Positions 10,977 through 22,307 are shown, counted from the stretch's first letter. The stretch is 64,000 bases of DNA from Symbiodinium natans (GCA_905221605.1 CAJNDS010002241.1:374501-438500), one strand, 5' to 3'. Translations and numbers: made by a program. Notes: generated by a model not told the origin, from the sequence alone.

Positions 10977-12799
10977 CTACCGGGCAGTGAGAGGTGAAGG
11001 GTTTAGGGTTAAGGGTTTAGGGTTTAGTTGGGGTTTAGGGTTTCAGGCTTCAGGGTTCAGAACTTCAGGGTCTAACCCTAAACCCTAAGCCCCAAACCCG
11101 GTTGAGGGTTTCAGGCTTCAGTGTTAAGAATTTAGGGTCTAACCCTAAACCCTGAGCCCTAAACACGGTTGAGGGTTTCAGGCTTCAGGGTTCAGAATTT
11201 AGGGCCTAACCCTAAACCCTAAGCCCTAAACACGGTTGAGGGTTTCAGGGTTTCAGGGTTCAGGGCTTCAGGTTTAGGGCTTCGGGTTTGGAGGTCCAGG
11301 GCTTCGGGCTTCGGGCTTAGGGCTAGGTTTACTGTTTCAGGTTTAGGGTTATAGGGTCTAGGGTTTAGGGATTAGGGTTTCGGGTTTGGGGTTTAGGGTT
11401 TAGGGCTAGGAAGGTCAAGAGAGACCACGCCCGGAGTTCGAGTCTTGGTACTTCCAACTCAGGACTTGGCGATTGACAAGAAACTAGGCTTCAGGGTTCA
11501 GGGTTAGGGGATTTAGCGTGTACGGTTAGGGTTTAGGGTTTAAGGTTTGGGGTTTAGGGTTTAGGGCTTAGGGCTTAGAGGGGGAGTTCAGGGTTGGTGT
11601 CAGTCTGTTCTCGTGCGAGAATACTTCGCGTCCTAATATCGGAACGGCAAAGGCGCATCCTATACTAGGTTCTCCAGTACCCCAAGACTGAACAACCGTA
11701 CGGAGCCCTAAGCCCCTGCAGGGCCGTATGAAGCCACTCATCCCTGCTACAAACATACCTGAGAAAGCAGACTCCGCAGGGACCCTAAACCCTAAACCCT
11801 AAACCCTAAACCCAAAACCCTAATGTAAGGAACGTAGCGTCCAACTCGACTTCTTCCCTTAACCCCTGAAGCCCGGAACCCACCTCTGCACCCCTGAACA
11901 GCCCTAAGGCCCCAAGCCCGACACCCCAAAACCCCAAAACCCTAACCCCTAAAATCCCCTAAAACCACCAGCGAAACCCGAAAAACACCTAAACAAACCC
12001 TAAACATCCACCTAAAAACCCTGCAATCCCCTTAAAATCTCCCACCGTCCCAAAAAAAAACTCTAAAATTCCCCCCTAAAGTCCCTCCAAAAAAAAGGGT
12101 TTAGGGTTTAGGGTTTAGGGTTTAGGGTTTAGGGTTTAGGGTTTAGGGTGCCACAAGCCAATAGGTGCCGAGGCTCCTCAGCCTTGGTAGTGGCGAGGAG
12201 TTTGAAGGGTTTTTAGGGTTTTAGGGTTTAGGGATTAGGGTAATGGGGTCTAGGGTTTGAAGGAATTTGAAGGTTCGGGGCTCTCGGATTCTCGGGGCTT
12301 TCTTGGCTTTGGGGGGTTGAGGGGAATAAGGATTTGGGATTCTTTGCGGTTTAGGGTTTTAGCCTTTGGTCTTTGAGGGTTTGGGGCCTCAGGCATTTAG
12401 GTTTGTAGGGGGGCGCTCTTGGGCGAAAGATGCGAGGGTTTGAGCGCTTCAGGAAGCTAGGATCTAGGGTTGATCTGTGCCCTAAACCCTAAACCCTAAA
12501 CCCTAAACCCTAAACCCTAAACCCTAAACCCTTCGATGCAGTTTTGGGGAGGCCGGGGCCAGGCTTCTGCCAACTGCCAAAGTTCTGGACATGCCAAGCC
12601 GAAGACTCCATACAACTTAACACAATTCTAAGGGTTGAGTTTAGGGTTTAGGGTTTAGGGTTTAGGGTTTAGGGTTTAGGGTTTAGGGTTTAGGGTTTAC
12701 GGTTTAGGGTTTAGGGTTGAGGGTTCAGGGTTGCGTACGACTTGCGCCATATATCATGACCCTGCAAGGATTTGAGGTAGGGTAACTTTCTCTCCGTGG

Positions 12800-12918
12800 C
12801 CCACTAGGGCCCTACCTAAGACCCTCTTTACCTACAGCTTTATGGATTCTACCTACGGATTAAGGGTAGTCACTACTGAACTGGAAGTAAATAGAATCCC
12901 AGGAAGGCTTCCAAGAAG
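12800..12918. mobile_element. Family J element
   Basis: GACCCTCTTTACCTACAGC ... AATAGAATCCCAGGAAGG; paired with 63,810-63,905. Confidence 0.5.
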
Positions 12919-13039
12919 TACCTTACACCGGCGGAGGTTTTGTTTAGTTGCAAAGGTGTTTGAAACAGTACCCCCCCCCCCCCCCCGTTTGCAAACACAA
13001 AACGATGGGTTTGGAAGGGAATCGTATGCTTTGACGCAC

Positions 13040-13225
13040 GCAGCCAAGCCAGGAAGCCGAGCCAAGCAAGCCAAGCCAAGCCAAGCAAAACTCAAGCCAA
13101 ACTCAAGCCAAGCTCAAGCCAAGCCAAGCCGCGCCAAGCCGAGCCAAGTCGAGCCAAGCCGCTCCAAGCAGAGCCAAACCGAGCCGGAAAAGCCAAGCCA
13201 ACACAAACCAAGTCAAGCCACACCC
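13040..13225. repeat. GCCAA pentamer-type repeat
   Basis: Irregular GCCAA, GAGCCAA and AACTCAAGCCA units; one of very few non-telomeric tandem repeats here. Open frames across it are a by-product of the periodicity. Confidence 0.85.
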
Positions 13226-13344
13226 ATGCAAGGGGACGTGGCCGAGCCACGCCTTTGCAAAAATAAAAAAACCTAGGCCTCCACACACCCTTAAACCCTA
13301 AACCCTAAACCCTAAACCCACAGAGCTGAGAGCGAGGCCCACTC

Positions 13345-13364
13345 AAACTCCGAACCATCGAAGC
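13345..13364 (-). CDS. Micro-exon 2 of the split domain
   Basis: Reads FDGSEF, 20 nt with a GA donor (GAGT, repeated at the next exon). An alternative end at 13,339 adds EW and uses a GC donor. Confidence 0.5.
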
Positions 13365-14033
13365 CTTGCGAGGCAAGCTCTCGCTCGGGGCTTAGAACCC
13401 TAAACCCTAAAGCCCTAGCCCCTAAACCCTAAACCCTAAACCCTAAACCCTAAACCCTAAACCCTAAACCCTAAACCCTAAACCTTGGGTTTAGGAAACA
13501 GGTTCAGGCCTGAGAAAAACGGGCGTTTTGACGCTGAGGTTTGACGTGGTTCAGAGTTTGTAGGGTTGAGGTACAGGATTTGAGCTTTGTGTGTTCGGGG
13601 GAAAACAGTATTGCGTGATCCTGAATCCTAAGCCCGAGGCCGCCAAACACCATACACTCTTACAGCCTACCCTAAACCCTACACCCTACAAACCCTAAAC
13701 CCTAAATCCCCAACCTAGATGCATATTTCTCCACAAAGGTATCGTCAGTTGTCTTGTGAAGCCCAAGTCCACAGGTTCCAAGGGACCGAAGACGACTCAA
13801 CCAACCCTGAACCCTAAACCCTAGATGCTGAACCCGAACAGTAGCCTCACGCCTAAGCCCCAAACTTCACACCCGAATACCTCCAACCCTGGCCTGAACA
13901 TCAAGTCCTAAAGACCTGTACACGCTAAACGGTCTAAGCACCAATAAACCCCTGAACCCCACAGCAACCCACCCTAAACCCCAAACCCCTTAACCCGAAA
14001 CCCCCTCAAGTCAACGACGCTAAGCCAGGGGAC

Positions 14034-14082
14034 CAAATTTGTCGGCGAAAACCCGGAGTTCTTTGTCATATAGGAAGCCGTC
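14034..14082 (-). CDS. Micro-exon 1 of a split domain
   Basis: Reads DGFLYDKELRVFADKF after CCCAG acceptor, GT donor. In phase with 13,345-13,364 to give DKFGFDGSEF. The combined domain follows a pattern I know from dinoflagellate proteins (RxFAxxxGFxGxxxxW...LCxE...FxxLxxDES), but I cannot name it. Confidence 0.6.
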
Positions 14083-14119
14083 CTGGGACTGCGTAGAGGT
14101 GCTTCTGGCTGGCACTTAG

Positions 14120-14209
14120 AGGAATGATTCAATGAGGTACCCTATATAACCCCTTAAAGGGTATATGTATAGGGCCCGAATTCCCTCATTCCCTACTAAC
14201 ACAACCAGG
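14120..14209. mobile_element. Family M element
   Basis: Shares TTCCCTCATTCCCTACTAAC and GGTACCCTATATAACCCC with 58,981-59,061. Confidence 0.45.
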
Positions 14210-14266
14210 AAGGCTTGGGGCGGGGGGAGAAATTAAGTTGATTCGCAAAAAAAAACACGGCGCTTT

Positions 14267-14365
14267 CCGAATTCAGGGGTACCTGATCGGGGTCCTTCTT
14301 TGAAGGGGATCCTACTATTGGGGATCAATCTTGGGGGCCCTATTCTCATAAACCCCCGGCAAACA
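14267..14365. mobile_element. Family I element
   Basis: GAATTCAGGGGTACCTGATC ... GCCCTATTCTCATAAACCCC. Confidence 0.55.
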
Positions 14366-15003
14366 TGGTCACGGCAGCAATCGTCAGAAGCATAACCTAG
14401 CTTAAGTATGATCCGTCGGGCAACCAAAAACATCGGGTTTTGGGTTCACCCCCCCCCCCCCTCCCTCCCCGAATAGGCTATGTTTCTCTCCTTGTCGCTC
14501 AATAAAGAGATCTTGTCCTGAAATGTCCGACACCCTTCCACGGCCCAAAGTCCAGCAACCCAATACACCAAAGCTGTTGCCTTAGAGGGTCCGAGAAATC
14601 AGAGAGACGAAGTGAAGCTTTGCAGAATTCAAGAATCCCTGGTGACCAAAAAACGAGTTTGTTCGAATAAGACCTCGTACAAACACTGACCACCACTCAA
14701 GTTCTCCAAGGGGTTAGTCCTTCAAGCCCCAAACCGACCCTAGCTAGTCGGGCTACCCCCTCCCTCCCCCCTCCTTAGTAAAGCACCTTCCCCCTCCTTA
14801 GTAAAGCGCCCCTCAATAGTCAAAAAACCTCCAACCCCCCGACAGACCAAACCTTTTCCCTTGGAAGTCTAGACCCCTGGGGCTCAAGGATCTCAGGGTG
14901 CAGGGAGTTCCTGTCTATTTGGGTCACCTAAACCTCCCTGTAGCCAAAATCTGGAGGGGGCGGGGAGCTTAATAAATGATAGCAATAGAGCGTTGTGCTT
15001 TCT

Positions 15004-15058
15004 ACCCTCCCCTCCCTCCCCCCCTCCCCTCTCCCCCCCCCCTCCCCTACTGTACCAC
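15004..15058. repeat. Polypyrimidine tract
   Basis: About 55 bases of only C and T with one or two breaks; purine-rich on the coding strand of nearby genes. Confidence 0.85.
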
Positions 15059-15274
15059 TCCCTTCTACTCGAAGCTCTAAAAGCCCTTACTGAAGCCACC
15101 AAGGGAAGCGACAGTTTGAGTTTAGGATTCAAGGGTTTAGGGTTTAGGCTTCGGAATAAGACCAAGCTAAGCTGACCCTAAGCTCTACGAAACAACTCTT
15201 CATGTGAGCACTCAGCACCGCTCCTGTAGCTTTTATCCCTGTGCAGGGCAGATGTGCGGGGTCTCTGTGCTGCG

Positions 15275-15635
15275 TTATGGCTTCAGGCACTTGCCACCTC
15301 CGCATCCGGTGAATATGCCACCAAGGCAATCAGACTGATTGGCGGCTCGCATGATTTCTGTGTACATGTGCTTGAAGTAGCAGATGTTCTTCTCTGAGAA
15401 GTACAAGCCTCCAACACAGTCCGATTGATGAGTGCAACCCACCACTCGTGTCACCTGTCGTGTCAAAGTCGACCCAGGCACGAAGCACCACGTCATCCCC
15501 GTCAGCCACCTTGATGTATCGTCATAGGCACAATGGTTCCGCTTGCATTCCTGCTCGCTGACGCCACGAAGGGTATCACCGGGCCACATCACCACGCCGT
15601 CGTCGGCGATGTTGCCACTGCCCACATTGTGGCCT
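15275..15635 (-). CDS. Cysteine-rich protein of unknown function, terminal exon
   Basis: Reads GSGNIADDGVVMWPGDTL, then ten or more cysteines (SEQECKRNHCAYDD, GMTWCFVPG, GCTHQSDCVGG, NICYFKH, SDCLGG, TGCGGGKC) and a stop at 15,275. Not recognised. The intron upstream is a family A element (15,646-15,761). CAAYGTGGGCA occurs on both sides of it and joins IRN to VGSGNIADD. Confidence 0.5.
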
Positions 15636-15645
15636 TCCTGGCTAC

Positions 15646-15761
15646 CTTAGTAGCCCAGAGACCATATTAGAATACGGGCACCCTTTTGGGGGTTGGTTAC
15701 TTTACAAGGGAAGCTATAACTAACCAAAAACAGGGCGAATGGGTACCACTGGGCTACCACG
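15646..15761. mobile_element. Family A introner-type element
   Basis: TAGTAGCCCAG at one end and CTGGGCTACCAC at the other form imperfect terminal inverted repeats; interior GGGCACCCTTTTGGGGGTTGG. Fills the intron of the cysteine-rich gene. Confidence 0.75.
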
Positions 15762-15771
15762 TTGCCCACGT

Positions 15772-15829
15772 TGCGGATGGCATCTGCAAGGTGAGCTGCA
15801 CATAAGAAAGACAGGAGAGGTTGCCTTGG
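15772..15829 (-). CDS. Upstream exon of the cysteine-rich protein
   Basis: Reads QPLLSFLCAAHLADAIRN in the frame that joins to the terminal exon. Acceptor TTTAG or CCAAG, so the boundaries are approximate. Confidence 0.4.
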
Positions 15830-16360
15830 CTAAAGCAAATGACAACCTCTGCAAGCTGCGCAGTGCTTCCCAAAACCTTATGCAACTGCTGCTTGCTCCG
15901 AGCTGCATGGCGGGACCTGGGACTGGGCGCCCATTGCAGTACTGGATTTTGCAGGATTTGAGCCGCTGACTTCAGTCTGTTCTCGCACGATGAACCTCAA
16001 GATGGCTCTGTCATCCCCTTCCTTTCGGCACCACAACTATTATGCTTTTGGGGTTTCGGATGTCTGGGCTTTGTTGGAGGCAAGGGTGACTCCGACAATG
16101 ACGCGATCCGACAATGGCGCGAAGTGGCGTGCACAGATCGTCCTGAAGAGCACTGATGTGCGCTGGTGTGCCTCATGTGCAACCCTCAAATCAGAACCGC
16201 CGCGCCAACCTTCGTCCTAGGGGATTATGCCGCTTTGCTGGTGGGCGACGCCTCCTGACATGACAAGCAGCCCGATCTTGCCCCTAAGACTCTGCAGCTA
16301 CATCCCACAGGTCGTCAGCCACAAACTGCATGACAACAACGAAGTGCTTGCTTGCTTTCT

Positions 16361-18082
16361 TTAGATCACACAGGTGTGCACAGCAATGCAATAATTCATA
16401 CTATCCACTCTCAAGGACTGCAAGCTGCCAGGCCAGGTCACATTCTCCAGACTCTGACTGAAATCGTCTCCGAAGCTCAAAGACTGCAAGCTGCCAGGCA
16501 AGGCCACATTCGCCAAGCTCTGATTGAACTCGCGTCCGAAGCTCAAGGACTGCAAGCTGCCAGGCAAGGTCACATTCTCCAAGCTCTGATTGAAACTGTC
16601 TCCAAAGCTCAAGGACTGCAAGCTGCCCGGCAAGGTCACATTCGCCAAGCTTTGATTGAACCCGTTTCCGAAGCTCAAGGACTGCAAGCTGCCAGGTAAG
16701 GCCACATTCTCCAAGCTCTGATTGAACCAGACTCCGAAGGTCAAGGATTGCAAGCTGCCGGGCAAGGTCACATTCTCCAAGCTCTGATTGAAACTGTCTC
16801 CGAAGGTCAAGGACTGCAAGCTGCCAGGTAAGGCCACATACTCCAAGCTCTGATCGAACCAACCTCCGAAGGTCAAGGATTTCAAGTTGTCAGGGAAGGC
16901 CACGTTCTCCAACCTCTGCACGGAAGTCGCTGCGAAGCTCAAGGACTGCAAGCTGCCAGGCAAAGCCACATTCTCTAAGCTCTGATCGAAAAAAAGTCCC
17001 AAGGTCAAGTGCTGCAAGCTACCAGGCCAGGCGACATTCTCCAGGCTTTGATTGAACTCGCGTCCGAAGCTCAAGGACTGCAAGGTGCCAGGCAAGGCCA
17101 CATTCTCCAAGCTCTGATTGAACTTGTGTCCGAAGCTCAAGGACTGCAAGCTGCCAGGCAAGGCCACAGTCTCCAAGCTCTGATTGAAGCCTCCGAAACT
17201 CAGGGACTGCAAGCTGCCAGGCCAGGTCACATTCTCCAGACTCTGACTGAAATCGTCTCCGAAGCTCAAAGACTGCAAGCTGCCAGGCAAGGCCACATTC
17301 GCCAAGCTCTGATTAAACTCGCGTCCGAAGCTCAAAAGCTTCAAGCTGCCAGGCAAGGCCACATCCTCCAAGCTCTGATTGAACTTGCTTCCGAAGCTCA
17401 AGGACTGCAAGCTGCCAGGCAAGGCCACATTCTCCAGGCTCTGATTGAACTTGTCTCCGAAGGTCAAGGATTGCAAGTTGCCAGGCAAGGTCACATTCTC
17501 CAGGCTCTGATTGAAGCCTCCGAAGCTCAAGGACTGCAAGCTGCCAGGTAAGGCCACATTCTCCAAGCTCTGATCGAACCAGACTCCGAAGGTCAAGGAG
17601 TGCAAGCTGGCAGGCAAGGCTACATCCTCCAAACTCTGATTGAACTTGTCTCCGAAGCTTAAGGACCGCAAGCTGCCAGGCAAGGCAACATTCTCCAAGC
17701 TCTGATTGAAGCCTCGGAAGATCGAGCCTCCGAAGCTCAGGGACTGCAAGCTGCCAGGCAAGGCCACATTCGCCAAGCTCTGATTGAAACTGTGTCCAAA
17801 GGTCAAGGACTGCAAGCTGCCAGGCCATGCCACATCCTCCAAGCTCTGATTGAACTCGTGTCCGAAGCTCAAGGACTGCAAGCTGCCAGGCAAGGTAACA
17901 TTCTGGTTCAAACAGTGCCCGAGGGTGAGGGACTGCAGGCCCTTTGGCAGTTCAACGTCGTGTCCCCAGTCGCCGCCCAAAGTCAACGACGAGATTGCGT
18001 CCTTCGCATCTGCATCCGCCATGCTCGGGCGTTGGCCATCACAAGTTCGCAGAAACGCAGCGGCTGCGTGCCCAGCACCAAC
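16361..18082 (-). CDS. UBL-FNIP gene exon 3 (22 FNIP-like repeats)
   Basis: 574 codons with no intron, far longer than any other exon in the window. Begins VGAGHAAAAFLRTCDGQRPS, then the repeats. A block of about 130 bp at 16,419-16,550 is nearly identical to 17,205-17,336 (one mismatch), showing recent duplication or conversion. Because the unit is 66 bp, other frames on both strands are also open; those are shadows. Confidence 0.85.
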   Translation of the reverse strand, partial: VGAGHAAAAFLRTCDGQRPSMADADAKDAISSLTLGGDWGHDVELPKGLQSLTLGHCLNQNVTLPGSLQSLSFGHEFNQSLEDVAWPGSLQSLTFGHSFNQSLANVALPGSLQSLSFGGSIFRGFNQSLENVALPGSLRSLSFGDKFNQSLEDVALPASLHSLTFGVWFDQSLENVALPGSLQSLSFGGFNQSLENVTLPGNLQSLTFGDKFNQSLENVALPGSLQSLSFGSKFNQSLEDVALPGSLKLLSFGREFNQSLANVALPGSLQSLSFGDDFSQSLENVTWPGSLQSLSFGGFNQSLETVALPGSLQSLSFGHKFNQSLENVALPGTLQSLSFGREFNQSLENVAWPGSLQHLTLGLFFDQSLENVALPGSLQSLSFAATSVQRLENVAFPDNLKSLTFGGWFDQSLEYVALPGSLQSLTFGDSFNQSLENVTLPGSLQSLTFGVWFNQSLENVALPGSLQSLSFGNGFNQSLANVTLPGSLQSLSFGDSFNQSLENVTLPGSLQSLSFGREFNQSLANVALPGSLQSLSFGDDFSQSLENVTWPGSLQSLRVDSMNYCIAVHTCVI

Positions 18083-18623
18083 CTAGCTTGGCCCCTTAAA
18101 GCGCGAACAACTCTAAACAGGAAACTCTTTCACTCAATCAGGAAAACATAAACATTCCAAGGGCAACCTGTTGAACTACATAGGTGAGGACATCACCGTG
18201 AACTTGCTCCAGCAGTGGCGTGGAATCGTTCAGGGCATTGCCGCCAGCCGCCAGGACAAGAGTGCCACCTAGCCTAGGTTGGCCCAAAACCGTCTGAAAA
18301 AAAATCCTAAATAAGATCCTCTTAGACCCAACAAGGCAAAATATGAAACGTCGCAAAGAACTACCTAGTAGCCGCAAGCCGATCCTTTCTGCGACGCTCT
18401 TGCGCAAGTCTTCCGCGGTCATGTAGTCTTCAAGAGGAAGCTGCAATTCTGAACCATCAAGACCAGAGACCGTCAACTGTCTGCCGGCAGTAAGGCCATC
18501 AAACTCGTCAAGGCACCGATGGAGCACCTGCCGTTCTTCTCCAGACAACCCGCGAAGCATGGCCCGAGATCCAGGCGCGAGTTCGGACATGTGACCTTGC
18601 ACCTTAAGCTTGAGTGAGCCCAT
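16361..18623 (-). CDS. Ubiquitin-like fold joined to FNIP-type repeat protein (three exons)
   Basis: Exons 18,623-18,365, 18,268-18,168 and 18,082-16,361 join in phase to about 693 residues. The N-terminus starts MGSLKLKVQGHMSELAPG and carries a ubiquitin-like strand/turn pattern (LTVSGLDGSELQLPLED...LVLAAGGNALNDSTPLLEQV...DVLTYVVQQV). Then comes a spacer and about 22 repeats of 22 residues, consensus LPGSLQSLSFGxxFNQSLENVA, close to FNIP repeats known from Dictyostelium and common in dinoflagellates; they form a leucine-rich-repeat-like solenoid, presumably for protein binding. Both introns are single short elements with repeats at their ends (CTAGGT and GTTG). Stop TAA at 16,361. Confidence 0.8.
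18168..18268 (-). CDS. UBL-FNIP gene exon 2
   Basis: Reads GGTLVLAAGGNALNDSTPL to VVQQ. Donor GTTG; exon 3 begins GTTG. The 85-bp intron carries the start CCCTTGGAATGTTT, again family G-like. Confidence 0.75.
18365..18623 (-). CDS. UBL-FNIP gene exon 1
   Basis: Met at 18,623; ends CTACTAG before a GT donor. The same CTAGGT occurs at the acceptor side. The 96-bp intron (18,269-18,364) resembles family G elements. Confidence 0.7.
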
Positions 18624-18667
18624 AGACGAAACGGACCTTTAAACGTGTATGGCTCAACCATATAAGG

Positions 18668-18782
18668 GGTTTCCGAAATTAGGGGTACCTAACTATTGTA
18701 ACTATTGGGTCCTTGATATAAGGAAATCCTACTATTTGGGAGTCTACTTTAGGCCCCCCTATTTTCGTAAACCCCCAGATAT
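18668..18782. mobile_element. Family I element
   Basis: GAAATTAGGGGTACCTAAC ... CCCCCTATTTTCGTAAACCC, just upstream of the UBL-FNIP gene. Confidence 0.55.
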
Positions 18783-19454
18783 GTAGATCGGGCCTGGTCT
18801 TGAAATTATAAGGTCTAAACCCTGAACCCTAAACCCTAAACCCTATAAACCCTAAACCCTAAACCCTAAGCCCTAATTATAAGGTCTGGTGATCTCAAGT
18901 GAGAGCTGACCTTGTCCCTTGAACACAAAGCAGCTGGGCAGGCTTCAGGACTGCAAGGTTTAGGGTTTAGGGTTTAGGGTTTAGGGTTTAGGGTTTAGGG
19001 TTTAGGGTTTAGGGTTTAGGGTTTAGGGTGCGAAGGTCAAGGCATGCCCTGGAACCCTAAACCCTGAAACCCCCCCCCCCCCCCCTGAATCCCTATGTCC
19101 ATCCCTACATCCCATGGCCAACCTAGGGGATAGGATTAGGGGGACCCTTGGGGATATAGACCCTCTGAATAAGGTCCCTTGTTAAGAGAGCCAGAAGAGG
19201 GTTAAGAAGGGGTTCCTTTTTAAGGGTCCCCCTTATCCCACCTAGGACACAACCCAACTTCCCAAGAGCTCTAACCCTGTAATTCTGTAATCCCCGAAGC
19301 CCAGGCCCCGAGCCGCTGCTGCATCCAAACCTTCACAGCATCTACGCCCTATCACAGCAAACCCCAAACCCCAAACCCTCAACCCTCAACCCTAAACCCT
19401 AAACCCTAAACCCTAAACCCTAAACCCTAAACCCTAAACCCTAAACCTAACGCC

Positions 19455-19511
19455 CCTCGAGCCGACTCGGGTTCCCACTCCATCTTCGTCCAGGACGTAG
19501 AAGAGCGTGGC
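19455..19511 (-). CDS. Candidate exon
   Basis: Reads ATLFYVLDEDGVGTRVGS after GAAAG. Could be the tail of the receptor or a separate gene. Confidence 0.45.
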
Positions 19512-20545
19512 CTTTCCAGGGTTCGAGTTGCTGGGTTTGGGCTTTAGGGGGGTTTAGGGTTTAGGGTTAGGGGGGGTTTAGGGTTTAGGGTTTAGGGTTT
19601 AGGGTGTAGGGTCTAGGGTTTATAGGATTTATAAGCTATATAGGGTATATACGGGTTTATGGGGTTTATAGGGCTTATAGGGTTTGTAGCGCTTATAGGG
19701 CTTGGAGGGCCTATGGGTTTATAGGGTTTGGGGGCTTTAGGGGGTTTAGGGTTTGCTTGTTCTAGCGGGTTTGGTTTAGGGGGTTTAGGGGGTTTTAGTG
19801 TTTAGGGTAGTCGGGGATGGAATTTTGCACTGGAGTTGACCAATATTGGGCCTGCAGAGACTTTTGCACATATTTGCGCTTCCAAGAACAATACTTCATC
19901 AAAGGGAGTCTCGCGCAGTTTGGTTTAGGGGTATTAGGGCTTAAGAGTTTAGGGTTTAGGGTTTAATTAGGGAGAGTTGATACTCCAACCGGAAATCATA
20001 CTCGGAATCAATTCATGCGAGCATCCATAATTGGAGGTGCTTCTTGTTGAATGTCCAAGCACAAACCCTAAACCCTAAACCCTAAACCCTAAACCCTAAA
20101 CCCTGAACCCTGAACCCTGAACCCTAACTTCAGCGAGACAGCACTGCCACCCTGGCTCCAAAGAGCCCCAAACGAACCCTAAACTCTTGGACCATTTCTT
20201 GGTCCACCCAAAATCTGACCCTGAACCCCAGATCCTAAACCCGAAACCCCAAAAACCGAAACCCCAAACCCTAAACCCTAAACCCCAAACACTAAAACCT
20301 AAACCCCGAAACCCTAAACCCCGAAACCCCATACCCTGCGCCAAACACCAAAACCCAAAGCCCTGAACTGAAGCCCTAAACCCTAAACCCTAAACCCTAA
20401 ACCCTAAACCCTAAATCGGGGCATGTCGACTCTGGGCGGCCCTTGAAGTTGACATGCTAGCCTTCAGGGGTACAAGGAGAGACCCCCAGAAGGCTACTAG
20501 GGTTTAGGGTTTAGGGTTTAGGGTTTAGGGTTTAGGGTTTAGGGA

Positions 20546-20656
20546 CTAGGCTGCCCAGTAACCAAGGCTTAGAAAGGGTGCCTTTTTTGCTTAAATGGTG
20601 TTTATGAGGGAACCTAAACCCCCCAGTGAATAACGGTACTACTGGGCATCCTAGTC
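20546..20656. mobile_element. Family A element, CCTAGG subfamily
   Basis: CTAGGCTGCCCAGTAACC ... ACTGGGCATCCTAG; interior AGGGTGCCTTTTTTGC shared with the copy at 48,395. Confidence 0.75.
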
Positions 20657-20825
20657 TAACTCCTAAATATTCCTTTGACAGTCCTTCTATACCTAAGTTT
20701 CTCCTAGATAACCCCTAAGGTCCTTTTATAAGGGACCCTCCTTTAGTCCCTTGATAGGCTTCAGACTAAAAAGTCCTCTGAATTCTTGTCCTCTACATGA
20801 CCCTCGTAAACCCGAGAAGTTGGGC

Positions 20826-20925
20826 TGGTTCCCCCCCCCCCAATGTTGACAGTCCTTAATGGGGATTATGTTACCCCCGATTATTAGCCCTCTTCCGGAC
20901 TACTAGAGGGAACATCCCAACCTAT
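20826..20925. mobile_element. Family B element
   Basis: GGTTCCCCCC ... AGGGAACATCCC; interior GACAGTCCTTAATGGGGATTA is shared with the copy at 21,717 (first 20 bases or fewer compared). Confidence 0.55.
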
Positions 20926-21205
20926 AAGGGAAAATATTCAAATATCCCAAAGGCCTACCTAGAGTCTTCGTCGTAGTGCTGGGATGCGGGTACCTCTTCA
21001 TACCACCAAGTCTAGTAGACTCGCCATTCCAGGACCGCAAAGAAGAACTAACCCCAACACCCTACACCCCAAACCCTGAACCACAAACCCGAAACCCCAG
21101 ACCCGAAACCCCAAACTCCAAAAAACCTCCATGTGGGACCCTAAACCCTAAACCCTAAACCTTACACCCTACACCCTAAACCCTAAACCCTTAGGTACAG
21201 TGGGG

Positions 21206-21263
21206 GCCTTCATCTCCGCACGCTGAACGCCGCGAGCATCTCCCTGCTCGACCACGCGCTCAC
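21206..21263 (-). CDS. Candidate exon
   Basis: Reads ERVVEQGDARGVQRAEMK after AAAGAG; helical and charged. Confidence 0.4.
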
Positions 21264-21716
21264 CTCTTTCCCGGACAAAAAGGGTTTATGTTCAGGGTGT
21301 GGGGCTTCAGGGCTTTCGGGTGTTAGTTTAAGAGTTTAAGGTTGTTGGGGTTTTCGGGTTTGAGGGTTCTAGAGTTTAGGGGGGGGGGGGGGGGGGGGGG
21401 TAGGGTTAGAAGGTTTGGGGTTTTACGGTTCTTGGGGCTTAGGATTTCAGGTTCAGGGCTTTGGCGTTTAGGGGTGCAGGGTTTTAGGGGTTTGGCGCTT
21501 TGTGTAGACCTCCACTGTACGCCTACACCCCAAAACCCCCTAAACCCTGTCAACCTCCAAAACATTTTTATTGAGTTGCATTAGGCTGTGAAGCACTCAT
21601 CAGTAGAGACCAAATATCTAGGGCGCCGCGAGTCGACTGAGACGAACGCCATAGTACTCGCTAATTCTTGATGGGGGGGGGGGGGGGGGGGGGGGCCCCG
21701 CCTGCGTTAATCCTGA

Positions 21717-21822
21717 CTTAGGACCTTCCCCTTTATACTAACAGTCCTTAATAGGGATAATGGGGTTGCTATAATCCCAGAAAAAATAAAGGACTGTCAG
21801 TATAAGGGGGGGGCACCCAAGC
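21717..21822. mobile_element. Family B element
   Basis: ACTTAGGACCTTCCCC ... GGGGGGGCACCCAAG; contains AACAGTCCTTAATAGGG and its partial complement. Confidence 0.55.
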
Positions 21823-21986
21823 AATGACAACACATATCTTGCATGATCGCTCCAAGGATGATATACCTACGGCCAACCCAAAGAGAGGGTCCAAAGCACC
21901 CTCTACTTGAGGTGTCTGCTATGGGGTTTAGGGTTTTAGGGTTTAGGTTTAGGGTATTTGCGCAGCCCTAAACCTAAGCAGCACTA

Positions 21987-22062
21987 AGCCCGAACGCTCC
22001 CGGATTTCCCACGCTGACGCGCTTAGGTTGCGCTGAAAGGTCTGTAAGAAAAACCGCCGCAC
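21987..22062 (-). CDS. Candidate exon
   Basis: Reads VRRFFLQTFQRNLSASAWEI then RERSG after CTAGAG. Confidence 0.4.
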
Positions 22063-22307
22063 CTCTAGTGCGGGCTTAGGGTTCTCAAGGGGCCTTTGAG
22101 GGGTCAGAGTTTCATGCTTAGGGGTTTGGGTCATGTAAAATGCCTTTACGCCAGTTGGTACCCCATTTCATGTGCAGACCTGCCCTACATCCTAAGCCCT
22201 AAACCCTGAGGCCCTGAGCTCTAATTGATAAACCCTGAACACCCTAAACCCTAAGCCCTGAAAGCCTCAAACCCTGAAATCCAAAAAACGGCGAGCTCAA
22301 GCCCACT

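Larger units (their letters stand above)
11000..13320. other. Intron-like with an imperfect triplication
   Basis: Three copies of about 70 bp containing GGTTGAGGGTTTCAGGCTTCAG and TCTAACCCTAAACCCTAAGCC-type sequence at 11,030-11,240 (partial words compared), then arrays and family J. Confidence 0.5.

Noticed and set aside
16352-17551. Plus-strand open frames over the FNIP repeats, with regular 22-residue repeats
   Set aside because: They are shadows of the 66-bp unit; the minus frame matches a known repeat type and joins in phase to two further exons.
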